Assembly (NCBI RefSeq): GCF_021869535.1
Contig: NW_026262734.1
Location: forward strand, 78,182,339-78,246,338
Direction of reading: 5' to 3'
From: Mytilus californianus
Lineage: Eukaryota > Mollusca > Bivalvia > Mytilida > Mytilidae
DNA length: 64,000 nt
Position 1 is the stretch's first letter, and every line of letters begins with the position of its first letter. Below the pieces are notes generated by a model. It was given only the letters and a program-made list of their open reading frames with translations. It ran no database searches and was not told the origin of the DNA. The position numbers and the translations under genes were made by a program. Shown one piece after another: positions 47,637 to 58,560 of the stretch.

Positions 47637-49319
47637 ATAAAATGCTCCGCTGGGCGCAGCTTGATACGACCACAGAGGTCGAACCCTGAACAGTTGGGGC
47701 AAGTATGGACACAACATTCAAGCTTGATACAGCTCTGAATTTGGATTGTGATTAAATATTTGACACAGCATAGGTTTCTGACACAGAATGAATGTGGTCT
47801 AAGAACTTAAAATTTTTTAATTTACCTATTATGGTCCAATATCCAAAATCTAAATACATGGTTAGATTCAGCATATCAAAGAATCCAAAGAGTTCAATTT
47901 TTGATGAAATCAAACAAAGTTTAATTTGGGACCCTTTTGACCTCAATGTGGACCAATTTGATAACGGGGCCCAAAATCAAAATACATGGTTAGATTCAGC
48001 ATATCAAAGAACCCCATATATTCAATTTTTGTTGAAATCAAACAAAGTTTAATTTTGGACCCCAATTTGGATCAACTTGAAAACTGGGCCCAAAATCAAA
48101 AATCTAAATACATGTTTAGATTCAGCATATCAAAGAACCCCATATATTCAATTTTTGTTAAAATCAAACTAAGTTTAATTTTGGACCCTTTGGACCTTAA
48201 TGTACACCAATTTGAAAATTGGACCCAAAATTAAAAATCTAAATACACGGACAGATTCGGCATAACAAATAAATAAATGTGGTCAAAGATTTTACAAATC
48301 TAATGCGCCATACTGTGCAATTAAAGATTACTTCTTGAAATTTTTCAATATTTGAAATTTGAAAAAAAAATAATATTTGAAGAATAACTCATTTTAATTT
48401 CTGAAATCTGAAATGAGAAAAAATTGACCCCCCACAATTTCTATTTACCCCCCCCCCCCCCCCCCCTTTTTTCCCCCAAAAAATTCTTTCCCTCAAGATA
48501 TGGTCATAATCTCAATTCAAATTTCCAATGGAATTTGCAACCATAATTACCCATTTAAATTTACCATAGTGCTAACTTAATATATTTTATAATAGAATTT
48601 AAAATATGGTGTCAAATCTTTCATATGGATTTTTTTGTAAAAAAAAAAAAGATGCAACATTTGCAGATATTTTTACTGGTCTTCCTTTATAAATATGCAT
48701 TTCTTTAAACATAATTTAAAAGCAGTGTAAGGGAAGTAATCAAAACGTTATATTTGGATAACCTCCCTTACACTGTTTTAAATTGTCTTAATTGTTCATT
48801 AACCATTACTTTATATATAATTTAAAAGCAGTGTTAGGGAGGTAATTCAAATGATGTATTTGATTTATCTCCCTTACACTGCTTTAAATTATGTTTTGTA
48901 CTAAAGTATTTGTCCATTAACCAGGACAACCTTGTTTTTCCCCCTTTTTTGCCCCTAATTCCTAAACAGTTTGAGCCATAGCCCCCCAAAGCAAATCCTA
49001 ACCATCCCTTTGTGGTATGGAAACTTGTGGTATAATTTCAGAGAGATCCATACACCATTCCACAAGTTATTGTCTGGAAACTAGGAAATGCTTATTTTTG
49101 GCCCCTTTTTGGCCCCTAATTCCTTAACTGTTGGTACCATAACCCCCAAAATCAATCCCAACCTTCCTTTTGTGGTATTTAACCTTATGGTAAAATTTCA
49201 TTGAGATCCATTCACTTTAACTAAAGTTATAGTGCGAAAAACCAATGTGTCTTTGGACGACGACGACGCCAACGTCATACCAATATATGACCGCAAAATT
49301 TTTTGCGGTCGTATAAAAA
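47637..49319 (+). mobile_element. Helentron-like element, family A (copy A4)
   Basis: Full-length. The leader at 47640-47730 has ATGCTCCGCTGGGCGCAGCT, ATACGACCACAGAGGTCG and GAACAGTTGGGGCA. Three modules of about 130 bp (ATCAAAGAACCCCATATATTC) are followed by 170-bp modules. The terminal hairpin, ATATGACCGCAAAATTTTTT then GCGGTCGTATAAAAAT, is at 49285-49319. A C17 run lies at 48451-48467. Two small palindromic MITEs sit inside it. Confidence 0.85.
48711..48893. mobile_element. Two adjacent palindromic MITEs
   Basis: 48711-48790 and 48818-48893 are each self-complementary hairpins: AATTTAAAAGCAGTGTAAGG pairs with CCTTACACTGTTTTAAATT, and AATTTAAAAGCAGTGTTAGG with CCTTACACTGCTTTAAATT. The arms are nearly the same in both copies; the loops differ. 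No coding capacity. Confidence 0.7.
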
Positions 49320-50535
49320 TTTGCTCTGGTCGCAAATGGTCACCATAATGCAGGTACCTCGCATGTTCATCTACTTCCTCATTGACAGGTCCAAATAGGG
49401 TAAGTGAAAATCTTTGTTTAAAGCAAGGTGGGGTTGAATTTAAATTTCTTTACCCTCGTAACTTTGTCATTTATTGGTCGTTTTTCACCGTAGTTAGAAA
49501 TATATTTTAGAATTTCCTGTCAAATGTTATTGCCCAATATCAACATCCGTAAGCTGAACTGATCAGAAATATATTGGCACCAACTTGTCCTTGCCCTATG
49601 TACCAAGAAGCATAGAAAAGACTGAGTAAATAAGTAGTCAGATATATAAAATTTCAAAACTTGCAACAATGCCTGTACAAATATTGCATTGAAAAAAGTC
49701 TCAAGGTTCACATTTTTATCTCATTTGGAAAAATTCCAACCACAACAGTCATTGAAAGGTAATTAATTAATAATTACATTTCAATATGAATGCAATATTG
49801 TAATTTTAATTTTATTGAAAAAAAATTGATAAGTAATTGAAATACAAATAATTATTTTGGAATGTAATTGACCTCATGTCGGTTTCCTAGTGTAATGTAC
49901 ACAATGAATGACCAATGGTCAAGATTGCTACAAACTGATAAAGATTTCAAAGCATGAACAAGCATGCACAACTGGATTTGTCTAGCCTGCTTTATCATAA
50001 AAGAGTTTTTAGTGGAAAGTTTTTAAGATCATGGTTGTACTACAGGTTATACATAAACTTAATATTTTCCATTATTAATGACAGACTAAATCAAACGGAC
50101 CCAACCAAACTATTTGACTCATCTGTGGTTCGAGTCATCTGAGGTCACAAGCTGCATCTTGTTGTCCAATTTGAATTTTGTACCATGCTCTCAGTCCCTT
50201 CATGTATATTGTCTGTAGGTGACCAATTGCGAGATAAACTTTCTAGCCAACCATCCCAGCCAAACCACTTTGTAGTGCCTGCCTAAGATTTGTTCTCATC
50301 CTGAATATGCATGACATATTTGCCACTGGGCATTTAGCAAATAATCAATTTTCTTTTGAAGACATCATTCAAACCTTTGAAAGTACCCTCAAAAATTTTT
50401 TCAGATAAAGATTATTGAAAAAGTTCATGGAAGATTAGTTAAGTCAACATTAGCTCACACCAGCACAATGGAAAGCTAAGATATCTCTTAGCTAAATAGA
50501 AAACTGGCAGTTTAAAAATATTTCTTGGTTCTTAC
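49320..50535. other. Intron of gene 2, nothing recognised
   Basis: AT-rich, with a GTAATTGAAATAC-type patch (49760-49870) like that near 39.7 kb. Short open frames at 49520-49711 (-) and 49954-50142 (+) show no domain and no convincing splice sites. Confidence 0.4.
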
Positions 50536-50771
50536 ATTTTTTAAGTTGCTCTGTAAACTATCAAACTTATGCTCATCCATTTTTGCATCGCTGGCATGTG
50601 CTAATTCATTTCTGTAATGCTTGATGGTTGCTATCTGGGCACCATGACTATCGTCGTCCTTTGGTGGTAAAACGTCATATCCATTTTTTGGTGGTATTAC
50701 TTTTGAATCCTTTCGTAAAAGTGTTATTAGTAAAGATAGGTCAAACCATTCGGATGATACTGGTTTTGAAC
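50536..50771 (-). CDS. Gene 2, exon encoding the second half of a DZIP3-like HEPN domain
   Basis: An exon of 236 bases; acceptor TTTTATTTCAG, donor GTAAGA. The 78 full codons read SKPVSSEWFDLSLLITLLRK, then IPPKNGYDVLPP, then ATIKHYRNELAHASDAKMDE. This is the conserved core of the DZIP3-like HEPN family (FDLTLLxxLLRN, PPxxGYDxLP, DIARIKxYRNxxAH). YRNELAH contains the R-x4-H motif with the polar residue after Arg, so the RNase active site of HEPN proteins is retained. HEPN domains typically cleave RNA in stress and defence. The N-terminal helices of the domain are not in this exon, so another exon in phase 1 must lie 5'. I found no good candidate for it between 50.8 and 57.4 kb. Beyond 50771 the frame is open only through the intron. 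Confidence 0.85.
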
Positions 50772-50869
50772 CTGAAATAAAATAAAACAACAAGGCCCTT
50801 CATTTTTAAAATTAGAAAATAATGCTATATCTATTTTTAACATGAATCTACTTTCAATCTCTGTTAATT

Positions 50870-51227
50870 GTGCATTACATCTCTGAATTTGGATTGTGAT
50901 ATGATATTTGATATATAGCATAGGTTTCTAACACAGGATGAATGTGGTCTACGAACACAAAAATTTGAAATTGGACATATACTTTTTATGGTCCAATATC
51001 CAAAATCTAAATACATGGTTAGATTCAGCAAACCAAAGAACCATAAGAATAAATTTTTTATGTGAAATCATTCAATTTTTTATTTTGGACACTTTGGACC
51101 TCAATGTGGACCAATTTGATAATTGGGGCCAAAATCGAAAAATTTGAAAAAATGGTTAAATCAGCATATTATAAAACGCCATATATTCAATTTTTTGTTG
51201 AAATCAAACAAATAAAAATAAAATTGA
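50870..51227 (+). mobile_element. Helentron-like family A modules, leaderless (copy A10)
   Basis: Starts at CTCTGAATTTGGATTGTGAT and runs into two modules (ATGGTCCAATATCCAAAATC, GGACCTCAATGTGGACCAAT). No leader or hairpin. Confidence 0.55.
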
Positions 51228-51428
51228 GAATGGAAATGGGGAATGTGTCAAAGAGACAACAACCCGACCAAACAGCAGAAAACAGCCGACGGCCAACAAT
51301 GGGTCTTCAACACAGCGAGAAAATCCCCCACCCGGAGGCCGGCTTCAGCTGACCCCTAAACAAAATGTGTACTAGTTCAATGAAAATGGACGTCACACTA
51401 AACTCCAAAACATATAAATGAACTAAAA

Positions 51429-53731
51429 CAAGCATTCTGAGAGTATTGCATGGCAATACATAGTCCCCTACCGGGTAAAAATTCATTATACTGGAACAAA
51501 ATGATAACTTGTTCTATAACTTGTCATGGTGTAAACAAAAAGAAAATATCAAGTCAATATCTTCAAGCATGACTAAAAACAGTGTGGAAAACTGAATATA
51601 TGAGTGATTTTTTTCAAGTCCAAGGACCATAACTCTGCACAAAATTATCAGACTGAAACAAAAATTTGAACTTGATCTGTTACTTGTCATGATAAAACTA
51701 TATACCAATTGTCAATCAATATCTTCAAGCATGATGAAAAAAGTGTGGAAAACCTATAACACTCTAACATTAGATATGATTAATAGTTCTCTAAAATTAG
51801 ATATGATGTAATACAATGTACATCTATTTTCAAATTACAATCAATTATAATTAATAGTTCCAAATATTTTTTCTTTCATTTGTCACAAACTAATATAGAT
51901 TTGTAACTTATCTATAAAATGTCAACAACTTTTATCTACACAATGTAATGTAATGAAATATATACTTTAATAAAAATAGATTATTATCTAATTAGGCCAG
52001 ACTTTTTTTATTATCTGTTTAACAAGATCCGCCGACTCCAATTTCCCGATTTCAGAATAAAAATAAAAGAAGTGCTTTTTACTTTTATTTTTATTTTTCA
52101 TGCCGACTGTTACGAAATCCTCAGAACAAAAATAAAATCTGTGGTTTACGATACCCGCTTTCGTCATCGGTAATATTTAATTTTTACCAAGTCGATGAAA
52201 CAGCAATTTCAAAGTAAAGAAATTAAAGGCATAAACGATTTATGACTTCAAAAAAGAGGTTAAAGCATTGATTTTTAATGCTGGTGGCATGTTTTTTTCA
52301 TAAAAACAATTTGTTTAAAACCACTTTTGCCGGTACTTGTTACACGAGAGAGTACATCAAATCATTTTAAATTTCGGCTAAATAAGTTATTACTTCATTT
52401 GAACTTGATGAAATTAGCCTGAAGTAAATTTGTAATCCATGTATTGCATTAAAAACGTCATATTCCTTTCCAAAAAGCATATCAAACATCGTTTATTTTT
52501 GTAAAGTTTTCTCCGACATTCAAATTATTGGGTATATTTTTGAAGAACTACGGAGAGGAGTCGGGATTTCATCGGAAGCGGACCCGCTATGACCGAAATC
52601 CGGATTCTTGCGATAATGACTACGGACGCATGAATGGCACTGCTGACAGACAAAAATTGATCCCAAAAGGAAAAATTACGCATTCCACACGCATTAAAGT
52701 ACTTTTGGTTAGATATTTTTGATAATGTTTATATTTTCTTTTTAATGCATTGTTTCAATTTATAAGTTAATGTTGCTCAACCATGTCTATTACACTAATA
52801 TAAAATAATTATATTATTTCCAAGCTTAACGGTTAAATGAATATATCTTTTTAATGAAAAATAATTAATTTCATGAACATGATAACAGAGTAGTTTTTTT
52901 ATAAACATGTAACATACACTAAGAGGTTCCTGACTGGTAATATACATATATATATAGTGTATATGCAGGGAGGTTGATATATTTGCCTGGTGCATATGCA
53001 TGGATCTAAATTAGAGGACATACAGAATCAAAAGATATTTTTTATGTTCATATTAATGGAAGGGTTAATCTACTGGTCTGTTTTCATTTCATTGTTCTTG
53101 TATTTTGATAAATTCTTAAAAAAAAAAAAAAAAAAAAAAAAGGTCACTTATAATGGTTTTATTTTTATTTTTAGTGTCGACTGGACCAACTTTCCACTTT
53201 TTTTTTTTTTTTTTTTCGTCCCCTCGACCCTAATTTTTTACAAATTTTCTCGTTAAACAGACTCAGGCCTTAAAGGATTTCACTTAATAAAAAAAAAATA
53301 TATATATATATACATGTAGCATTCAGAAAATTAGTTTATACAAAATAACATATAAACCTGCCACAAAATTCCTCAAACACTTTACCAAAGAATGTCTTTT
53401 AAAAAATGAGTTATCTCCCTTTGTACAGAATATGGTTTAACATAGTACTCTAACATTAGTTATGGAGTTTTTTTATGGACCATAACTCTGGACTAAATCA
53501 TAAGACCGAACAAAATTCAAACTTGATCTATAACTTGTCATGATAAAACTATATACCAAATATCAAATCAATATCTTCAAGAACGAAGAAAAAAAGTGTG
53601 GAAAGCTGAGTTGCCAGACTGACGGATGGACAGACGGACGGACAGACGGACAGATGGACAGACAGACAGACGGACTGACGGACAGAGTGCAAACCTAAAG
53701 TCCCCTTCGACTTCGTCAGTAGGGGACTAAT
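51429..53731 (+). mobile_element. Helentron-like element, family C (copy C3)
   Basis: The leader CAAGCATTCTGAGAGTATTG carries TATTGCATGGCAATA and TAGTCCCCTACCGG. The end, AAGTCCCCTTCGACTTCGTC followed by AGTAGGGGACTAATTAA, lies at 53698-53733, after GACGGACGGACAGACGGACA. The leader arm TAGTCCCCTAC is the exact complement of the 3' arm GTAGGGGACTA. The module series is broken by a TIR element. Confidence 0.75.
51997..53274. mobile_element. TIR DNA element nested in C3
   Basis: The left end is GGCCAGACTTTTTTTATTAT then CTGTTTAACAAGAT. The right end, in reverse, is GGCCTGAGTCTGTTTAACGA then GAAAATTTG. TTAA borders the right end, and ATTA sits at the left. GGCC ends with a TTAA target resemble Kolobok-type elements, but no transposase is visible, so that is a guess. 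Inside are an A22 run (53119-53141) and a T18 run, and a short open frame at 52528-52722 without a domain. Confidence 0.4.
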
Positions 53732-54527
53732 TAAACAACATACAAGACTAACAAAGGCCAGAGGCTCCTGACTTGGGACAAGCGCAAAAATGCGTCGGGG
53801 TTAAACATGTTTTGTGAGATCTCCCCCTATACCTCTAGCCAATGTAGAATAAACAAACACACAGTAATACGCACAGTAAAACTCAGTTTAAAAGAAGTCC
53901 GAGTCCGATGTCAGAATATAGGTAACTTAAGAAACTAAGCAAAATAACAATGATACATAAATTAACAAGGGACTACTAGCAGTTACTGATATGCCAGCTC
54001 CAGACCTCGATTAAATTGATTGAAAGATTATGTCTTCATCATATGAAAATCAAGCACAATCCCTCCCCTTAGGGGTTTAGTATCATACCATTATAAAATA
54101 TATGAAAAGAACACAACCCGTATCATGCCAAAAACTGGTTTTAGAATAAATGTGTTTAATTTTGGACCCCCATTTTGACCAACTTGAAAACTGGGCCCAC
54201 ATCAAAAATCTAAATACATGTTAAGATTCAGCATATCAAAGAATCCCATAATTCCATTTTTGTTTTAATCAAAGTTTAATTTTGTACACTTCTGACCTTA
54301 AAGTGGACCAATTTGAAAATTGTGCGCAAAATCAAAAATCTAAATACATGGTTAGTATCAGCATATCAAAGAACCCCATGAATTCAATATTTGTTAAAAT
54401 CAAACAAAGTTTTAATTTGGACCCTTTGCACCTAAATGTGAACCAATTTGAAAACAGACCTAAAATTAAAAATCTAAATACAAGATTAAAATCTGTATAT
54501 AAAGGACACCAATAATTCATTTTTTGA

Positions 54528-55272
54528 CAAGCATTCAGAGAGGATTGCATGGCAATACATAGTCCCCTACCTGTTAAGAATTCATTGTACTTGAACAAAA
54601 TACTAACTAGATCTATAACTTGTCATTGTGTAAACTATATATAACAAATATTAAGTCAATATATTCAAGCATGACAAAAAAAAAGAGTGGAAGACTTATT
54701 ATTTGAGTGAATTTTCTTAGCCCAAGGACCATAACTCTGCACAAAATCATCAGACCGGAACAAAATTTGAACTTGATCTGTAACTTGTCATGATAAAACT
54801 ATACCAAATTTCAAATCAATATCTTCAAGGCATAACAAAAAAAAAGTACAGAAAACTAATCATTTGAGTGAATTTTCTAAGTCCAAGGACCATAACTCTG
54901 CACAAATTATCAGACCGGAACAAAATTTGAACTTGATCTGCAACTTGTCATGATAAAACTATATACCAATTATTAAATCAATATCTTCAAGCATGACAAA
55001 AAAAAGTGCGGAAAACTGATTATTTAAGTGAATTTTCTACATCCAAGGACCATAACTCTGCACAAAATCATCAGACCGGAACAAAATTCGAACTTGATCT
55101 GTAACATGTCCTGATAAAACTATACACCAAATTTCAAATCAATATCTTCAAGCATGAAGAAAAAAAGTGTGAAAAACTGATTTGCCTGACTGACGGATGG
55201 ACAGACAGACAGACAGACAGACGGACGGAGTGCAAACCTAAAGTCCCCTTCGACTTTGTTGGTAGGGGACTA
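54528..55272 (+). mobile_element. Helentron-like element, family C (copy C4), nested in A9
   Basis: Complete copy. The leader is CAAGCATTCAGAGAGGATTG with CATAGTCCCCTACC. Three modules of about 180 bp follow. GACAGACAGACAGACAGACG is at 55202-55221. The 3' hairpin is AGTCCCCTTCGACTTTGTTG then GTAGGGGACTAA. Confidence 0.8.
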
Positions 55273-55898
55273 ATATAATTAAGTTTAATTTTGGACCCTC
55301 TGGACCTCAATGTGTACCAATTCAAAAATGGGGCCCAAAATAAAAAATCAAAATACACGGATATATTCAGCATATTAAAGAACCCCTAGAATTACAGACT
55401 TTGAATTAAACCCCATTGAAATTGGTAAAGAAATAAGCAATTTAAAAAAAGTATTAGAAAAATATTGTTTTTGGCCCTTTCTTCATAAACTTTTAGGGCC
55501 ATACCCACCCCCAGAATCAATCCCATCCTTCCATTTTTTGGTATGAAACCTTGTGGTACAATTTCACAAAGATCCAGACTAATACTCAAGTTATTGTCCT
55601 TAAACCAGAAAATCCTAGTTTTTTGGCCCCTAATTCCTTAACTGTTTGGTCCAACCTTCATTTTGAGGTAAGGAATATTATGGTAAATATCCATAGAGAT
55701 CGATACAGTTATACACAAGTTGTTGTCCTGAAACCAAAAAAAATGCATGTTTTGGCCCCTTTTTGGCCCCTAATTCATAAACAGTTAGCATGGTTAGGAC
55801 AATAACTCCAAAAAAAAATCCAAACATTCCTTTTGTGGTATTGAACCTTATGATACAATTTCATAGAGATTCATACACTTATACTCAAGTTATTGTCT

Positions 55899-56445
55899 AG
55901 CATCTTCACTAGCCAAGGATGATGATCCAGTCCCCTTCTCTCCAACCATAGCAGATTAAGCCAACATTTGTGATTACAATGCTGCGCTATTTACCGGCAG
56001 ATAAAAGTCGAGCCCATTCCAACATCATCCTTCTTGACCAAAGGCAGCACTTGAACTCTTTCCAGTGTAGAGGTGCAAAATGGTTGTGTCTAGTGTATAA
56101 AATTTTCACAAAACAGGAACTTATAATATATGTTGACATCCCAACATTTGCGCGAGAAACATACCCAGGTAGTTCAATTAGTTAAACAAGAACTCTTAAA
56201 TTGTCACCAAATATCGTTCCACATTTAGGGGGTAAAGACTTGTTGCACAATCATCACATGGCAATTGTTTATTTACATTTTCTACTTTTACACGTGATCA
56301 TCTTAAATGTGCTTTTTGATTGGATGCAGTCAGTTACAACTGTGACCAATGCAAATTAATACCTTGTGTCTCCGAAATTCTATCTTAATCCGCCAAAGGG
56401 TGGAGAGAAGGGGACCAGATCGTAACCCTTGGCTATGGAAGATGC
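55899..56445. mobile_element. TIR element of about 550 bp, nested in A9
   Basis: Terminal inverted repeats of about 60 bp: AGCATCTTCACTAGCCAAGG at the left and CCTTGGCTATGGAAGATGCT at the right, with GTCCCCTTCTCTCC and GGAGAGAAGGGGAC inside. TTGTCT flanks both sides (55893-55898, 56446-56451) as a probable 6-bp target duplication. The + strand open frame at 55970-56185 shows no known domain. Confidence 0.7.
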
Positions 56446-56633
56446 TTGTCTGGAAACCAAATGTCTTCGAAAAACGTTGACGACAAGGACAATGACAAAA
56501 CCATAACATTATACAAACCTGAAAATTTTGAGGTTGTTTAAAAATAAAGCCATTTACAAATGTCATAATGTGTCATTAAAAAGGCATAAAGCAATGTTAA
56601 TATATTTAGAATAAACAAGTAAAACTGATGATA

Positions 56634-57177
56634 CCCCCGCCGAAATATTTCGGTAAACAGGAAGTTGTTGAGTGATGAATCTGAAAATGCATCACACATT
56701 ATAGCTGACTTATAAAAAACCCTGAAACCAAATTTCAGAAATCCTTGTCAAGTAGTTCCTGAGAAAAATGTGACGAAAATTTTCAACTTGGCTATCATGT
56801 GTAAAATAATACAAGTGTTCGGTAAACAGGAAGTTGTTGAGTGATGAATCTGATAACGCATCACACGGTGTAACTTACTTATATAAACCCTGAAACCAAA
56901 TTTCAGAAATCCTTGTCAAGTAGTTCCTGAGGAAAATGTGACGAAAATTTTCAACTTGGCTATCATGTGTAAAATAATACAAGTGTTCGGTAAACAGGAA
57001 GTTGTTGAGTTATGAATCTGATAACGCATCACACGGTGTAACTTACTTATATTAACCCTGAAACCAAATTTCAAAAATCCTTGTCAAGTAGTTCCTGAGA
57101 AAAATGCGACGAAAATATTCAAGGGACGGACGGATGGACTGACGGAAGGACAGACAGAGGTAAAACAGTATACCCCC
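56634..57177 (+). mobile_element. Helentron-like element, family I
   Basis: The leader has GATGATACCCCCGCCG and the palindrome CCGAAATATTTCGG. Three modules of about 170 bp follow (each with TAAACAGGAAGTTGTTGAGT and AAATTTCAGAAATCCTTGTC). GACGGACGGATGGACTGACG is at 57125-57144. The 3' end (GTATACCCCCAAACACGAAA) is decayed. Confidence 0.65.
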
Positions 57178-57490
57178 AAACACGAAATACATAAGAGGAT
57201 ATAAAGAGTATATTAGCAATATTGCAGGAAACACTCATTGTAGGTTCCATATGAAGAAGTATTTCTATCTTAAGTGTCAGGGGCAACAAAGATGTCATTT
57301 CTCCATATGATTCTGAAGTAGTGTGAGTCGTTCAAATGTAATATTCTTCTTTTGAAATAATGATCTGCACTGTGTTAACTTATATCATAATAGTTTAATA
57401 GGAAATTAAGAACTTCTTGACAGAAATAGCAACTGGTCATCAGGTTCAATGCATACTTGCTCTTTTGAATTCTATTATACTTAAACCTAC

Positions 57491-57657
57491 CTCTCACAGT
57501 TTTAAAGGTAAAATCTGTAGCACTTGTTTTCAATGTCAACTCCAGTTTCCCAACTGCTATGAGATCTTTGAAAGGCTGACGTACCACCACTTCATCTGTA
57601 CAACCATGAGAAATGATCTCTAGTATTACATCTGTTGAGTTCACAGATGGTCCTTGT
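57491..57657 (-). CDS. Exon encoding the second half of a SEA domain
   Basis: An exon of 167 bases. The acceptor is TATGTTTTCAG (AG at 57658-57659), the donor GTAGGT. It enters in phase 2 and leaves in phase 1. The reading is QGPSVNSTDVILEIISHG, then VVVRQPFKDLIAVGKLEL, then TSATDFTFKTVRG. Joined to the exon at 57884-58055 this completes the SEA fold: the GSV-like turn with the following strand, then the helix and last strands. SEA domains occur in extracellular or membrane proteins, often heavily glycosylated. The phase-1 exit fits the phase-1 start of the HEPN exon 6.7 kb downstream. No transmembrane exon was found between them, so linkage to gene 2 is unproven. Confidence 0.6.
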
Positions 57658-57883
57658 CTGAAAACATAATCATATGGTAATCCAGCAATCTATTTTTGAG
57701 AATACTGATAAACTCTTCAGCATGCAAACACAGAATGTAGGTACCATATTCTTAAAGGACAGAATTCAAATGTTAAACCTAACCTGAAAGTCAATGAAGT
57801 AAACCAAGTGAGTGACCATGAACAAGTTTATCACAAATTTTCAATGAATTGCTTTTAGTACAGAAAATGTTTTATTTACTCAC

Positions 57884-58055
57884 TGACATTCAACCACATT
57901 AACTTCTTGCTTTCCAGGAACTTTTTCATCATGTTCATAGTGTGTATTCAGGACTGTCTGGACAAACTTGGAAAAGGCCATGAACTCTGCACTGTGCTTC
58001 TTCTTTAATTCTTCTGTAAATTGTCTTTTCACATTCAAGGAGACTTGGTAAACAA
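57884..58055 (-). CDS. Exon encoding the first half of a SEA domain
   Basis: An exon of 172 bases between AATTTTAG and GTGAGT; phase 1 in, phase 2 out. It reads VYQVSLNVKRQFTEELKKKH, then SAEFMAFSKFVQTVLNTHYE, then KQEVNVVECQ. This matches the start of a SEA domain (strand, helix with S-x-E-F and a long amphipathic run, then the V-x-V strand). The two SEA exons form a phase 1-1 cassette, the class typical of shuffled extracellular modules. No signal-peptide exon is visible upstream; 58.6-61.9 kb is occupied by transposons. Confidence 0.6.
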
Positions 58056-58560
58056 CTAAAATTAAGATAAGGATAAAATATATGTGTCAAAGAGCAAGGC
58101 AGTGAATATGAACAAAGTGAGGCTTGGGCAATGTCAAAAGTAGAAGGTAACACCACAAGTAAACCAATTCAGTGGTTGTCGTTGATTACTGCATGCCATA
58201 TTTTTATTTCCTTATTGTTTAAGCATAAATCAGCTCTGCATGTTTTTTCTCTTTTGAATTGTTTAACATAGCTTTTTATTTGGTTTGTATTTTGCTATAA
58301 AGACAATATGATGGACAGCATCATTGCTAATTAATTCAGTCGCTGGACCTTGAACTAGTGGACAGGGCCCCTAAATTGTCAACAAACTGAGAGGTACAGA
58401 CAGTAATGTAATTGATAGAAAAAATCGTTGTCTTTTGTAAGTTAAGTTCCTATCAAACTAAACTAAGCAGAAAACTTAACATTGAAAATTGGTAATTAAT
58501 TGAAATTCACTAGACCATGATTTACAGGGACTTGGAGTCAAAATAGTCATCAAACGGATA
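58056..58560. other. Non-coding flank of the SEA exons
   Basis: AT-rich. I searched the - strand for a phase-1 donor exon with SEA-like or signal-peptide features and saw none. Confidence 0.4.

Larger units (their letters stand above)
30135..50771 (-). other. Gene 2 model: HEPN / coiled coil / nSTAND3-like NTPase
   Basis: Three exons on the - strand fit by splice signal and phase. HEPN exon 50771-50536 ends in phase 0 at GTAAGA. The coiled-coil exon 39320-38861 starts in phase 0 after TTTGTAATCAACAG and ends in phase 1 at GTAAGT. The NTPase exon 32515-30135 starts in phase 1, and the joined codon is AAT (Asn). The HEPN/coiled-coil junction reads LKN-AVRILGKD, which continues the helix and the RLG-type motif expected after HEPN in this family. 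The three exons give about 1,025 codons. The HEPN exon starts in phase 1, so at least one more exon lies 5'. Introns of 6.3 and 11.2 kb are filled with repeats, all Helentron-like copies being antisense. No transcript data are available, so extra exons cannot be excluded. Confidence 0.7.
51228..54137 (+). repeat. Dispersed mussel repeat R4, split by nested insertions
   Basis: The left part (51228-51428) has GGGGAATGTGTCAAAGAGAC and ACCCGGAGGCCGGCTTCAGC. The right part (53733-54137) has ACAAGACTAACAAAGGCCAG, GGCTCCTGACTTGGGACA and TCCCTCCCCTTAGGGG. I recall these two parts as contiguous in Mytilus sequences; between them lies the family C copy C3. Confidence 0.65.
54140..56520 (+). mobile_element. 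Helentron-like family A element (copy A9) with two insertions
   Basis: Modules of the 130-bp type (TTTAATTTTGGACCC) at 54145-54525 continue after a family C insertion at 55275-55420. Modules of the 170-bp type run from 55500. A MITE interrupts it at 55899-56445. It ends in CAAATGTCTTCGAAAAACGT and a GACGACAAGGACAATGAC stretch, with the hairpin mostly lost. Confidence 0.55.
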
